A DNA stretch of 64,000 nt from Afipia sp. (GCA_017308595.1 JAFKER010000006.1:372001-436000); one strand, 5' to 3'. Positions 20,955 to 30,062 are shown, counted from the first letter of the stretch. Notes: generated by a model not told the origin, from the sequence alone. Numbers and translations are program-made.

Positions 20955-22034
20955 TTAAGGCAACCCACCCATCCGCCGCCGTCTTGGCGGGGCCGGGACG
21001 ATATAGATCCGGCCTTTTGCGATGCCGATAACGGCTCCGGCGAGCGTCTGCTTCACACGCCTGCTTTTCCGGCCTGATTTTGGGCCCGGACCATCCTGAT
21101 CAATCGCCTCCAGCAGCGCTTCGACCTTTCCGAGTTCGGCCGGTCCTTCATGACCGATTCGATTAATCGCACGCGTCAGAAGCCGTACCCGGATTTCGGC
21201 GGACAGAACCGCAAACGCCGCAAGATCGAACCCGGGAGCGGAACCGCCGTCATCCATGCTCGCCAGATAACGTTCGGCGCCATCGGCCATGATCTCGAGC
21301 GCGGCATTGGCGCGGCGGAGGCGGCCCGCAAGCCGCGCCAGGCGACTTGCATCGGCGCCTTCCTCCGCAAGCGCCGGCATCAGCGCGCGCAGCCTCGGAC
21401 GGGTGAAACGCGGATCGTGGTTGGTCGGATCGTCGGCAAACCCGATCCCCGCTTTTTCGAGCGTTGCGACCAGCCGCGATTTCGGCACATCCAGAAACGG
21501 GCGAACCAGCACCACGCCGCCGCGATCGGACTGCCGCGCCATTGCCGCCAGACCGGCAATGCCGCTGCCGCGCGACAACCGCATGATGACCGTCTCGGCC
21601 TGATCGTCCCGTGTGTGCGCGGTGAGCATATGCGACGCGCCGCAGCTTTTCGCCGCTTGCGCGAGCAGATGGTAGCGGGCATCGCGCGCCGCAGACGGCA
21701 ATCCGGCTTTCGGCTTATCGCCGCGCCATCGCAGCGTGCGGTGTTCAACATCCAGCGCGGCAGCGAGCTTTTTGACGGCGCGCGCTTCAGCCGCCGCCTC
21801 CTTGCGCAAACCATGGTCGACGGTGACCGCCACGAGACGTGGGCCTTTTTTCAAGGCCTTTCGCCAACGCGCAGCCAACCACATGAGAGCCAGTGAATCC
21901 GGACCGCCGGAGACCGCCAGCACGAGCGCGGGCAGTGTCTTCCAATCGGAGAACAGGCGCTTCGCATCCTGAACTGAAACGGGCGACGTTTCGAGGGAGG
22001 CCATGATCTTCAGAAGCCCGGTTTTCATCCCCAC
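20955..22034 (-). CDS. tilS: tRNA(Ile)-lysidine synthase
   Basis: 359 residues. The N-type ATP pyrophosphatase P-loop SGGPDS lies at residues 42-47, followed by VTVDHGLR and HTRDDQAET, the TilS signatures. It converts C34 of tRNA-Ile(CAU) to lysidine so that it reads AUA. The longest frame begins with GTG at 22034; ATG codons at 22028 and 22004 are alternatives and none has a convincing ribosome-binding site. Downstream of cpoB and upstream of ftsH on the same strand, a common alphaproteobacterial order. Confidence 0.95.
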   Translation of the reverse strand: MGMKTGLLKIMASLETSPVSVQDAKRLFSDWKTLPALVLAVSGGPDSLALMWLAARWRKALKKGPRLVAVTVDHGLRKEAAAEARAVKKLAAALDVEHRTLRWRGDKPKAGLPSAARDARYHLLAQAAKSCGASHMLTAHTRDDQAETVIMRLSRGSGIAGLAAMARQSDRGGVVLVRPFLDVPKSRLVATLEKAGIGFADDPTNHDPRFTRPRLRALMPALAEEGADASRLARLAGRLRRANAALEIMADGAERYLASMDDGGSAPGFDLAAFAVLSAEIRVRLLTRAINRIGHEGPAELGKVEALLEAIDQDGPGPKSGRKSRRVKQTLAGAVIGIAKGRIYIVPAPPRRRRMGGLP

Positions 22035-22073
22035 GGGGAAAGAGCTGCAGGCAGGATAGACATTCTAGGCTAC

Positions 22074-22145
22074 CATTGCGAGCAAAGCGAAGCAGTCCAC
22101 CTTTGAGAAGAATGGATTGCTTCGCCGCAAGCGATCTTCGCAATG
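22074..22145. repeat. Dispersed palindromic repeat, cpoB-tilS spacer
   Basis: Long imperfect palindrome from CATTGCG to CGCAATG; inner arms GCGAAGCAGTCCA and TGGATTGCTTCGC pair with one mismatch. The same CATTGCGAG...CGCAATG theme recurs at 37912-37952. Such elements are common between genes in this family of bacteria. Confidence 0.75.
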
Positions 22146-22152
22146 ACGAGAC

Positions 22153-23151
22153 TTAACAGCCGACACGCTTCTGTTCGCGCGCCACGCCCTGCTTCACCCC
22201 GTTCGAAGCGCGCGGATACTTCCGGTTGATCTCGCCGAACGCCGCGCAGGCGGCCTCTTTTTCCTTGAGCGCGGCCAGCGACTGGCCGAGGCGGAGCAGC
22301 GAATCCGGGGCCTTCGCGGCGGTATCGTATTTCGTCGTCACACCCAGGAATACTTCGGCTGCATCACGGTACTTCTGGCGCTGGTAAAGGCTTTCGCCGA
22401 GCCAATACTGCGAATCCGGCAACAGCGCGTCGGTCGGATATTTCTGCGCGAAGTTCCGCATCGTCTCTTCGGCCAGCGCGTAATCCTTGCGCTGGATATA
22501 ACCGATACCAAGATCGAATTCGTCGCGTGGCGTCGCCGATGGCGGAAGCGTCGTCAGCGATGCGGTGGTGTTCGGCGCCTGCTGAACCGGGCGTTGCTGT
22601 ACCGGCGCGCCGGTCCCATACGGATCGCGCGGGCTGCCGACATTCGACAGGTTGAGCGGTTCGCCCGCATCGCGGCCGCCCGGCGCCCCGACGTGACCTT
22701 CCGCAACCGGCATCTGGCCGCCGCCGAGGGCACGCGGCACGCCCGGCGCGTTCGGATTGCGGCTAGGATCGAAGGCATCGCCGCGGCGTCCGCTGCTGGC
22801 CACGGGAGCCGCAATCACGGGCGGCGCTTCACCGACAACGGAAGGCTGCTGATAGCCGGCATTCGGATTTTGCTGGGCCTGCGGCGCGGCTACATTCGGG
22901 CTGGCGGGACGCGGCGCGGCAGCCTGATTGGGCTGCGGTTGCGCGCCCTGAAGCGCCCGCAACTGCTCTTCGAGCTGGCGATTGCGGTACTGCAATTCCT
23001 CGTTCTGGCCGGTCAGGGTGCGGAGCTGGTTTTCCAGCCGTTCGATACGCAGTTCAGGATCCATATCCTGCTGCGCGGATGCACTGACTGGCAGCCAAAA
23101 GGGCGCGGACACGAGGACCGCACAGACGAACTTTTGAAATCTGGATGACAT
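22153..23151 (-). CDS. cpoB: Tol-Pal system protein CpoB (YbgF)
   Basis: About 332 residues. Signal peptide (MSSRFQKFVCAVLVSAPFW...SASA), an N-terminal coiled coil (LRIERLENQLRTLTGQNEEL...), a long Pro/Gln/Ala linker and a C-terminal TPR domain (FDLGIGYIQRKDYALAEETMRNF, SQYWLGESLYQRQKYRDAAEVF). CpoB coordinates outer-membrane constriction with PBP1B in the periplasm. The signal peptide places the start at 23151; the frame stays open 41 codons upstream but that part does not look like this protein. It lies 189 bp downstream of pal. Confidence 0.93.
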   Translation of the reverse strand: MSSRFQKFVCAVLVSAPFWLPVSASAQQDMDPELRIERLENQLRTLTGQNEELQYRNRQLEEQLRALQGAQPQPNQAAAPRPASPNVAAPQAQQNPNAGYQQPSVVGEAPPVIAAPVASSGRRGDAFDPSRNPNAPGVPRALGGGQMPVAEGHVGAPGGRDAGEPLNLSNVGSPRDPYGTGAPVQQRPVQQAPNTTASLTTLPPSATPRDEFDLGIGYIQRKDYALAEETMRNFAQKYPTDALLPDSQYWLGESLYQRQKYRDAAEVFLGVTTKYDTAAKAPDSLLRLGQSLAALKEKEAACAAFGEINRKYPRASNGVKQGVAREQKRVGC

Positions 23152-23340
23152 TTTGACCCGAAAAACAGTAAGGGCATCGCTTTTCAAAGCGACCAAGATT
23201 GAACGCTTCAGTACGCCAAAAATATGGCTTTCGACAGCGGCTCGTTGCCTCAGCATGATCTCCTGCGAGGTCATATCTCCATCCGCTCCAAAACAAAACG
23301 GCGCCCGGAGGCGCCGCTTTTAGAAGCTATCGACAACGCC

Positions 23341-23835
23341 TTACGAACTGGCGTTCAGCACGGTCACCGCGCGGCGATTCTGCGACCAGCACGAGATGTC
23401 GTTACACACCGCCACCGGGCGCTCCTTGCCGTAGGAGATGGTCCGCATCCGCGACGGATCGATGCCGCGCGAGGCAAGGAAGCTGCGAACCGACTGGGCG
23501 CGCTTGGCGCCGAGCGCAATGTTGTACTCGCGGGTGCCGCGCTCGTCGGCGTGGCCTTCGATCGTGAACGAGTAACGGTTGTACTGCTGCAGCCACTGCG
23601 CCTGCTTGTCGAGAGTCGCAATCGCTTGCGGCGACAGTTCGGTCTGGTCGCTCTCGAAGAACACGCGGTCGCCGACGTTCACGACGAAATCCTGCTGGCT
23701 GCCGGGCACCGCCGCGCTCGCCATGGCGCCATCAGCACCAGTGCCGTTCTTATTGGCGCAAGCGCCCATCGACAGCGCGACAGCCAAGACCGCGGCCAGC
23801 TTCAATCCCTGGAGGATACGCATCTGATGTTTCAT
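23341..23835 (-). CDS. pal: Peptidoglycan-associated lipoprotein Pal
   Basis: 164 residues. Lipobox LSMGAC with the lipidated cysteine at C26, a short linker, then an OmpA-like peptidoglycan-binding domain (VFFESDQTELSPQAIATLD, IEGHADERGTREYNIALGAKRA). Pal anchors the outer membrane to peptidoglycan and binds TolB and TolA. A GGAGG ribosome-binding site lies 8 bp before the ATG. Unlike the common tolB-pal order, pal is separated here from tolB by 3.8 kb with two foreign-looking genes and a hairpin-rich leader. Confidence 0.96.
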   Translation of the reverse strand: MKHQMRILQGLKLAAVLAVALSMGACANKNGTGADGAMASAAVPGSQQDFVVNVGDRVFFESDQTELSPQAIATLDKQAQWLQQYNRYSFTIEGHADERGTREYNIALGAKRAQSVRSFLASRGIDPSRMRTISYGKERPVAVCNDISCWSQNRRAVTVLNASS

Positions 23836-23867
23836 TCCGGAGCCTCCACGCTCTGGTTACTAAAGGA

Positions 23868-23944
23868 CGAGTGTCCCGAATCCGAAGTTCGCTTTAATTC
23901 TGCAGCGCCCCCGTAAGCGAACTTCGGATTCAGGGGGACACTCG
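23868..23944. repeat. Long hairpin element, copy 1 (upstream of pal)
   Basis: 77-nt inverted repeat: outer stem of 10 bp (CGAGTGTCCC / GGGACACTCG), a 3-nt bulge, inner perfect stem of 17 bp (GAATCCGAAGTTCGCTT and its complement) and a 20-nt loop. It begins 33 bp upstream of the pal start codon. Read on the minus strand it aligns with copy 2 read on the plus strand, sharing GTGT, AAGT-CGC, ACGGG-CGC, AGAA, GCG-ACTT and ACAC at matching positions. Confidence 0.9.
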
Positions 23945-23954
23945 AAAAAAACTT

Positions 23955-24028
23955 CGGTGTGGTTTTGGTTAGCAAGTCCGCCAACGGGTTCGCGTCGAGA
24001 ACAGGCGGACTTGCTAACCACCACACCG
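23955..24028. repeat. Long hairpin element, copy 2 (inverted relative to copy 1)
   Basis: 74-nt inverted repeat: outer stem of 8 bp (CGGTGTGG / CCACACCG), a 3-nt TTT bulge, inner perfect stem of 17 bp (TGGTTAGCAAGTCCGCC and complement) and a 21-nt loop. Ten bases separate it from copy 1. On the minus strand it is followed by AAG and seven T, so it would also act as a strong rho-independent terminator for transcription coming from the upstream genes. Confidence 0.9.
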
Positions 24029-24081
24029 TCCGGTCTACAGCGGGTTGGTTAAGCGAAGATTTCGTCAACCTTGATGAGGCG

Positions 24082-24116
24082 TTGCCGGACACTCTCAAAT
24101 GCCACACATCCGGCAA
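24082..24116. repeat. Third, shorter hairpin upstream of pal
   Basis: TTGCCGGA / TCCGGCAA, 8-bp perfect arms with a 19-nt loop. The loop length is like those of the two longer elements but the stem sequence is not clearly related. The rest of 24029-24171 shows no gene. Confidence 0.55.
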
Positions 24117-24171
24117 AACCGTTGCCGATGGTTAATGCGGTATGAATATGGCGCGACGGTGAATGCGCCAA

Positions 24172-24204
24172 GCAAAAAGGGCTCCGGCCTGTGGCTGGAG
24201 CCCT
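24172..24204 (-). terminator. Terminator after the FeeM-like gene
   Basis: AGGGCTCC / GGAGCCCT stem with an 11-nt loop that can itself pair (GCC/GGC), then TTTTTGCTT on the minus strand, 41 bp after the stop codon. Together with copy 2 of the long hairpin it should isolate pal from upstream transcription. Confidence 0.85.
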
Positions 24205-24244
24205 CTATTTTCGGGGAAATCCGAGATTTTACAGCGTATCCGGC

Positions 24245-24994
24245 TCAGGACCGGGGCGCGATCGTCGCTTGGGCGAAAGGAAACTGCGGCAGATTGAGAA
24301 CGGGCGCCGCTTCCACCGGCCGCTGGCCGCGCTCGAACAGCTTGCGTCGTTCGAAGAAACTCGAGCGGAAATAGGGATACCGCTCATAGACCCGCTCGCG
24401 CATAGCCGGATAATCGACCGCCATCAGACAGATCGGCTTGATGAGGCCTGGATAACTCCGCGGCTCGCTGATTGGCTTATGCAGGAACACCCGGCGATAA
24501 AAAGCCTGATGCTCGGCGCGCACGCTGGCGAGGCCAATATCCGCCGCGAAATACTCGCACGCCATGTAGGCCAGTCGAAGTGTGATGTAGGGCAGTTCCG
24601 GACAGCGCGCTTCCCGATCGGGATCAGCCACGAACCGCGTGGGATCGATCAGCACGCGCCCTTTTGCGATTTCAGGCTCGAGCAGATCAGAAAACACGCC
24701 CCGCGACGGGCAATCCGGCATTTCCGGCGAGGACACGGTGATGCGCAGCGAACTCATCAGAACGCCATCGCGATAGACGCCGAAATTCCAGGAATTCGGC
24801 ATCTCGTCATACTTGTCGAACGTCATTTGTCCGGCGTTGGGATCGATCGTTCCTTCGCGCAGATAGGCACGATAGCGCAGCCGGTAGAGCTGCTCTTTGT
24901 CGGCTTGCGTTTCAGCAAGTTTGTAATCGACGGATTCTAGCGGATAGCTGACCCGTTCCGACGGGCGGCCGGTCGATCGGACAGCAGAGACCAT
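24245..24994 (-). CDS. FeeM-like N-acyl amino acid synthase / GNAT-fold acyltransferase
   Basis: 249 residues. The segment LYRLRYRAYLREGTIDP, then NSWNFGVYRDGVLMSSLRITV, and later CEYFAADIGLASVRAEHQAFYRRVFLHKP match the FeeM/acyl-homoserine-lactone-synthase-like acyltransferase fold, in which an acyl group is moved from acyl carrier protein to an amino acid. No LuxR gene is adjacent. The product could be an N-acyl amino acid signal or ornithine-lipid-like molecule; the substrate is not predictable. It lies 184 bp downstream of the GGDEF-EAL gene on the same strand, with its own terminator. Confidence 0.7.
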   Translation of the reverse strand: MVSAVRSTGRPSERVSYPLESVDYKLAETQADKEQLYRLRYRAYLREGTIDPNAGQMTFDKYDEMPNSWNFGVYRDGVLMSSLRITVSSPEMPDCPSRGVFSDLLEPEIAKGRVLIDPTRFVADPDREARCPELPYITLRLAYMACEYFAADIGLASVRAEHQAFYRRVFLHKPISEPRSYPGLIKPICLMAVDYPAMRERVYERYPYFRSSFFERRKLFERGQRPVEAAPVLNLPQFPFAQATIAPRS

Positions 24995-25178
24995 TTTCGA
25001 TGCTCCGACAGGCGATACGACTGTACCGCGTCACATGAACAAGAGGTTAATACCTTCTTAACAAAATCGCAAAGCGTTGCATGAGTTAACCTTAACCAGC
25101 GTCAACCAAACAGAAGGTTACTTGCATTGCGGTCATGTCAGACTGTTGTGATGAGGGGATTGCGTCCGCGACAGCGGA

Positions 25179-27494
25179 TCAGCGCAGGATTTGGCGGATC
25201 GGAATAACATCCTTCGATGACGACCCGTGTGACGCCTTCAGCAATTCGCGGACACGAGGCGCCGGGACCGGACGGCTGAAGAGGAAGCCCTGAGCTTCAG
25301 TCACGGTGCCTTCCGCGCTGATGAGTTCGAGCTGCTCGTTGGTTTCGATGCCTTCGACCACCACGGACATGCCGAGGTCAGCGCTGAGGCGCGCAACACC
25401 ACGCAGCAGCGTCAGCGGCCGATGGCTGCCGATATCTTCGAGGAACGAGCGATCAATCTTCACCTTCTGCAGCGGGAAGTTATGCAGATAGCTGAGGCTC
25501 GAATAGCCAGTGCCGAAATCGTCGAGCGAGATGCGCACGCCAAGTTCGCGCAGTTGCGACAGCACGTCGAGCGTCCACTGCGTATTTCGCAGCAACGACG
25601 ACTCGGTGATTTCGATTTCCAACCGATGCGGCGGCAAGCCAGAAACTTCGAGTGCGTAACGCACTTCGGTCATGACGTCACGCTGATGGAATTGCTGCGA
25701 CGAGAAGTTCACCGCGACGCTGACGGGATCAGGCCACTTCATGCATTCCATGCAAGCCTTGCGCAGAATCCAGCGGCCGAGATCCACGACGAGACCCATA
25801 TCCTCGACGACCGGGATAATATCAGCGGGAGACACCGCACCACGCGTCGGATGATTCCAGCGCAGCAGTGCCTCGCAGGTCGAAATGCGTCCCGATTTCA
25901 GATTGACCAGAGGCTGGTAGTACAGTTCGAATTCCTCGTGGGCGAGCGCATGGCGCAGGTCCAGTTCGAGTACGCGGCGCGCTTCGACAGTATGCGCCAT
26001 CTCTTCGCGGAAGAAGCAGAAGGTCCCGCGGCCATCCGCCTTCGCGCGATAGAGCGCCATATCGGCGTTTTTCAGAAGTACGTCGACGCTGGTGTCGGGC
26101 GAAGTCATGGCGATGCCGATGCTGGCGCCGATTTCGACCAGATGGTGATCGATCTCGTAACGCTCGCTGAGGCGATCGACAATCCGGCGAGCCAATGAGG
26201 CGGCGTCCTCTGCCGCACGAATTCCACGCTGGAACACGACGAACTCGTCGCCGCCGAAACGCGCAACGAAATCCTCCGGCCGCAGCAGCCGGCGCAGCCT
26301 GGCCGTCACAGCGCAAAGCAGCTTGTCGCCGCTTGGATGGCCGAGCGTATCGTTGACCTGCTTGAACTGATCGAGATCGATGAACAGCAGCGCCGACTGC
26401 GGCGCGTCGCTCGATGCCAGCATCGCTTCGATTTCATCGCGGAAATGCACGCGGTTCGGCAGACCCGTCAATTCGTCAAACCGCGCCATATGCCCGATCC
26501 TGGCCTCGGCATTTCGCCGCGCGGTAATGTCTTCGACCAGCACGACCGTGCCGCCATCCGCCATCGGCTGGAAGGTCCATGCCAGTGCACGTTCCTCGGA
26601 ATCCGCCGAATAGACCGTGACGATTTCTGCTTTTTGTCCCTTCCCGGCCTGGGAAATAATCGCCTCGGCGCTGCCCGAAGTGAGCGTGCCGGCTTTCAGA
26701 CAGGCCGCGACCACTTCCGTCGCAGATGCGCCGGTTCCGATCAGATCGGCCTTCAGCCCCATCATGCTGTGGAAGCGATAATTCATCACCGCAAGGCAGC
26801 CGTTCGCATCGAACATGCACAGACCATGCGGCATGTTATTCAGAGCGGTATCGAACTGCGCAGCCAGCGCGGCTTCGCGCTCGCTCGCCTCCAGCGCTTT
26901 CACGAAGATCGAATGCAGGCTCAGGTTGATGTCCTTCAACCCGAGGAAAAACAACACCAGCAGACCCGCGAGCCCGATGTGATAAAGATCGCCATGAGCG
27001 GCGAGCGCGAGGGACATCGGTCCGCAAGACAGCAGGATGTGAAGCTGGACAATTCGCGGACGGCCATAGTTGCGTGCAGCGCCGCCACCGGTATAGGCGA
27101 TGGTGACCGTCGTACAGAGCATGTGGGCGATTGGATCGTCAGTGCCGAGCAGCACCACCGCGCACCAAAGTCCGAGCACCCCGGCATAGAGCATCGCGCC
27201 GAGCATGTAGCGCGGCTCGAAATCGGCCGCCTGTTCGGGGGTCAGAACCGTCGTGCGCTTCTCGTATTTGCGCATCTGGATCGCGCGCGCGATACCAATG
27301 GTTATGATCAGCAGTGCACACGGCCAGATCGGAGCGTAGCCGGTCTTGAGCGCCGTCATCAACGCGGCCGCGGCGGCGCATATTGCTCCGAACAACATCG
27401 GCCAGGAGTTCTGGCACATCGAATCGACCAGCGCCGCGTAGATTCGCGGTGGCAGCTCTTCACGGTCGACCGGTCGTGGTTTGATCAGTTGCAT
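25179..27494 (-). CDS. Membrane GGDEF-EAL protein (c-di-GMP synthesis/degradation)
   Basis: 771 residues: an N-terminal membrane region of several helices (residues about 30-200), a PAS-like domain (about 215-325, ALNNMPHGLCMFDANGCLAVMNYRF), a GGDEF domain with intact GGDEF at 414-418, and an EAL domain with intact EAL at 541-543, NFSSQQF, EITES and DDFGTGYSSLSYL. Both catalytic signatures look complete, so it may both make and break c-di-GMP, or one domain may act as a sensor. It interrupts the Tol-Pal cluster between tolB and pal. No clear ribosome-binding site precedes the ATG. Confidence 0.93.
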   Translation of the reverse strand: MQLIKPRPVDREELPPRIYAALVDSMCQNSWPMLFGAICAAAAALMTALKTGYAPIWPCALLIITIGIARAIQMRKYEKRTTVLTPEQAADFEPRYMLGAMLYAGVLGLWCAVVLLGTDDPIAHMLCTTVTIAYTGGGAARNYGRPRIVQLHILLSCGPMSLALAAHGDLYHIGLAGLLVLFFLGLKDINLSLHSIFVKALEASEREAALAAQFDTALNNMPHGLCMFDANGCLAVMNYRFHSMMGLKADLIGTGASATEVVAACLKAGTLTSGSAEAIISQAGKGQKAEIVTVYSADSEERALAWTFQPMADGGTVVLVEDITARRNAEARIGHMARFDELTGLPNRVHFRDEIEAMLASSDAPQSALLFIDLDQFKQVNDTLGHPSGDKLLCAVTARLRRLLRPEDFVARFGGDEFVVFQRGIRAAEDAASLARRIVDRLSERYEIDHHLVEIGASIGIAMTSPDTSVDVLLKNADMALYRAKADGRGTFCFFREEMAHTVEARRVLELDLRHALAHEEFELYYQPLVNLKSGRISTCEALLRWNHPTRGAVSPADIIPVVEDMGLVVDLGRWILRKACMECMKWPDPVSVAVNFSSQQFHQRDVMTEVRYALEVSGLPPHRLEIEITESSLLRNTQWTLDVLSQLRELGVRISLDDFGTGYSSLSYLHNFPLQKVKIDRSFLEDIGSHRPLTLLRGVARLSADLGMSVVVEGIETNEQLELISAEGTVTEAQGFLFSRPVPAPRVRELLKASHGSSSKDVIPIRQILR

Positions 27495-27679
27495 CGGGGC
27501 GCGTGCACGTCCTTTGGATCAGCACACCTTTACCCGCAGCAGATGAAGTCTTTCTGAGCGAACATCGTTACCGATGTATTGCCGCATTCAGAGAGAGATG
27601 AAATCTGCCTGCAATGTCATCAAATTAGGGAAAGATTGCCGCGAGTAGCGGCAATCCCCATCAGGCTTTAACGTTTCGT

Positions 27680-29017
27680 TTACGATAGCAATGGCGACCA
27701 GGCCGGATCGGACGCGAAACCCGGCGTCGGCACCTTCTGCTCATTGCGGCCGGAAATATCCACCGTGTAGAGCGACGGGCCACCGCCCGCTTCCCGGAAG
27801 AACATCACCACGCGCCCGTTCGGCGCAAAGGTTGGTCCTTCGTTGTGGTAACCGGAGGTGAGGATACGTTCGCCCGAACCGTCGGGCTTCATGATGCCGA
27901 TGGAAAACTGGCCACCGCCCTGCTTGGTGAAGGCGATGTAGTCACCGCGCGGCGACCAGACCGGCGTCGAATAGCTGCCCTCGCCGAACGAAATGCGCTG
28001 CGCTGCGCCCCCATTCGCACCCATCACGTAGATCTGCGGCTTGCCGCCACGATCAGACTCAAAGCAGATGCGTCCACCGTCGGGCGCATAGGATGGCGAC
28101 GTGTCGATCGCCGGCGTGTCGGTCAGGCGTGTCGTTGACTTCGAGCGCAGATCCATCACGAACAGATTCGAGTTGCCGCCCTGCTGCAGACTCATGATGA
28201 TCCGCTGACCATCCGGGGAGAAGCGCGGCGAGAACGACATGCCGGGGAAGTTGCCGACGATCTCGCGCTGGCCGGTTTCGACATTGAAGAGATAGACGCG
28301 CGGATCGCCCTTGCCGAATTCCATATAGGTGATTTCCTGCGTCGACGGCGAGAACCGCGGCGTCAGCACGAGGTCCGCGCCGCGCGTCAGGTAGCGGACG
28401 TTCGCACCGTCCTGATCCATCATCGCGAGGCGCTTGACGCGGCGATCCTTCGGACCGGTCTCATCGACGAACACCACGCGGCTGTCGAAGTAGCCCTTCT
28501 CGCCGGTGAGGCGCTCATAGATCTGATCCGAAATGATGTGCGCGATGCGACGCCATGATTCCGGCGAGGTGAAATACTGCTGGCCGGTCAGTTGCTGCGC
28601 CTGCGGCACGTCCCAAAGTCTGAATTCAGCCTTGAGGCGGCCATCGCCCTGCCGCGTGGCGCGGCCCGTGACCAGCGCCTGCGCGTTGATCTGGCGCCAG
28701 TTCGCAAACTGCGGCGGCACGTCGATATTGGAGATGCGTTCGATGAAAGCCGCCTGATCGATCGGCGCGAACAGGCCGCTACGCTTGAGATTGTTGGTGA
28801 TGACCTGCGCGATGCCGGCGGCAACTTCTCCGTCGCCCTGTCCGCCGGGAACGAAATTCGGAATCGCAATCGGGATCGGCTGGAAGTTGCCTTCGGTGAC
28901 GGTGACGCGGGCCTGCGCCAAGGCACGTCGCATCGGCGACGCCAGCAGCAATCCCGCCGATGCTGCGCCGGTCAGCATGTGCCGCCGGGTCAATCTTGCA
29001 TCGGAAGTCTCGATCAT
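27680..29017 (-). CDS. tolB: Tol-Pal periplasmic protein TolB
   Basis: About 445 residues: an N-terminal TolB domain ([11 protein letters not shown]-like segment, [15 protein letters not shown]) and a C-terminal six-bladed beta-propeller with repeated FSPDG-type motifs ([45 protein letters not shown]). It links Pal to TolA. The start at 29017 gives a normal-length signal sequence with a twin arginine ([18 protein letters not shown]), suggesting Tat export. The frame continues upstream to a TTG at 29080, which would add 21 hydrophilic residues. It follows tolA closely. Confidence 0.95.
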   Translation of the reverse strand: MIETSDARLTRRHMLTGAASAGLLLASPMRRALAQARVTVTEGNFQPIPIAIPNFVPGGQGDGEVAAGIAQVITNNLKRSGLFAPIDQAAFIERISNIDVPPQFANWRQINAQALVTGRATRQGDGRLKAEFRLWDVPQAQQLTGQQYFTSPESWRRIAHIISDQIYERLTGEKGYFDSRVVFVDETGPKDRRVKRLAMMDQDGANVRYLTRGADLVLTPRFSPSTQEITYMEFGKGDPRVYLFNVETGQREIVGNFPGMSFSPRFSPDGQRIIMSLQQGGNSNLFVMDLRSKSTTRLTDTPAIDTSPSYAPDGGRICFESDRGGKPQIYVMGANGGAAQRISFGEGSYSTPVWSPRGDYIAFTKQGGGQFSIGIMKPDGSGERILTSGYHNEGPTFAPNGRVVMFFREAGGGPSLYTVDISGRNEQKVPTPGFASDPAWSPLLS

Positions 29018-29122
29018 CGTCTTCAACCTAGCCTGCAACTCGTCCGGACGTTCGTTGTTCAAATCATGCATCCTGTTCAAATCTTACCTCCGGCGGCGCT
29101 GTTCGAGCCATCGGATGTTGTG

Positions 29123-30061
29123 TCACGAAAATTTTTCGGTGAACGCCGGCTCGAAGAATTTCCATTCGTCGAAATAAGCCGCAGGCAGATTATACGGCTG
29201 GCACTCGATGATCGCGCGCTGCGCGCTCTCCTGATACACGCGGAAATACGGACTCGATCCGCCCGGCAACGGCACCGGCATGGTCTCCAGCGTGCCGTCA
29301 CGCTTCAGCTTGATCGTGAAGACGGCTTCGACTTTCTGCGCCTCGATGCCGCCATAAGGCTTCTTCCAGCAGCGCTCAACCTGCTGGCGGAACATTGCGC
29401 CCCAGGTCGCGGAATTGTCAGCAGCGCGGCCGCGTGCGGTACCAAGGGCCGCCTGCGAATTCAGCGCGGCGCCTGTAATGGATTCACGCGAGGGATCGCG
29501 CTTGTCGAGCAAGGCAGCGATCTTCGACTGATCGAACACGCGCTCGGCTTTGTGCTTGTCGGGCGGAGGCGGCGTCGCCTTGACCTGCTGCGGCTTCGGC
29601 GGCTTCTTCGCCTCTTCCTTCTTCAGCGCCTCGGCGATGGGATCGACCTTGGCATTGTCCGGCTTCTTCTCGGCCTGCTTCTGCTCTTCTTTCGGCTTGT
29701 TCTCGACGACCGGCTTCGGCGGATCGGGCTTCTTCTCGACCGGCTTCACTTCCGGCTTCGGCGTCGGCGGCGGAGCAGCCTCGGTCACCACCGGCGGTTT
29801 CTTGTCGTCGATCTTGCCGACGGCATCGTCTGCTGGCGGCTTCGGCTCGGCGACCTTCTCCACCATCGGCTTGGGATTTTCCTTCTTGCCGGTTTTCATG
29901 CCCTGCATCGCTTTCGCGAACTGATCTGCGGACACGATGTCGACGGGAACGGAATCCTCCGGCATCGACTCGAACGCTTTGGTCGAGAACGAGACCATGC
30001 CCCAGCCGATCACCAGGGCATGCAATGCGACAGACGCTGCAACGGTCTTGTCGATCTTCAC
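29123..30061 (-). CDS. tolA: TolA envelope-spanning protein
   Basis: 312 residues: a single N-terminal TM helix (AASVALHALVIGWGMVSFS), a long Lys/Pro/Glu/Ala-rich domain (residues about 60-170, KPEVKPVEKKPDPPKP and similar) and a C-terminal TonB/TolA-like domain (WGAMFRQQVERCWKKP, VEAVFTIKLKRDGTL). It spans the periplasm and is energised by TolQR. Only one base separates the tolR stop from its ATG, so the genes are coupled. Confidence 0.94.
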   Translation of the reverse strand: MKIDKTVAASVALHALVIGWGMVSFSTKAFESMPEDSVPVDIVSADQFAKAMQGMKTGKKENPKPMVEKVAEPKPPADDAVGKIDDKKPPVVTEAAPPPTPKPEVKPVEKKPDPPKPVVENKPKEEQKQAEKKPDNAKVDPIAEALKKEEAKKPPKPQQVKATPPPPDKHKAERVFDQSKIAALLDKRDPSRESITGAALNSQAALGTARGRAADNSATWGAMFRQQVERCWKKPYGGIEAQKVEAVFTIKLKRDGTLETMPVPLPGGSSPYFRVYQESAQRAIIECQPYNLPAAYFDEWKFFEPAFTEKFS

Positions 30062-30062
30062 G

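Noticed and set aside
24245-24994. Classical LuxI-type quorum-sensing locus
   Set aside because: The protein resembles the FeeM branch more than LuxI, and there is no luxR gene next to it.
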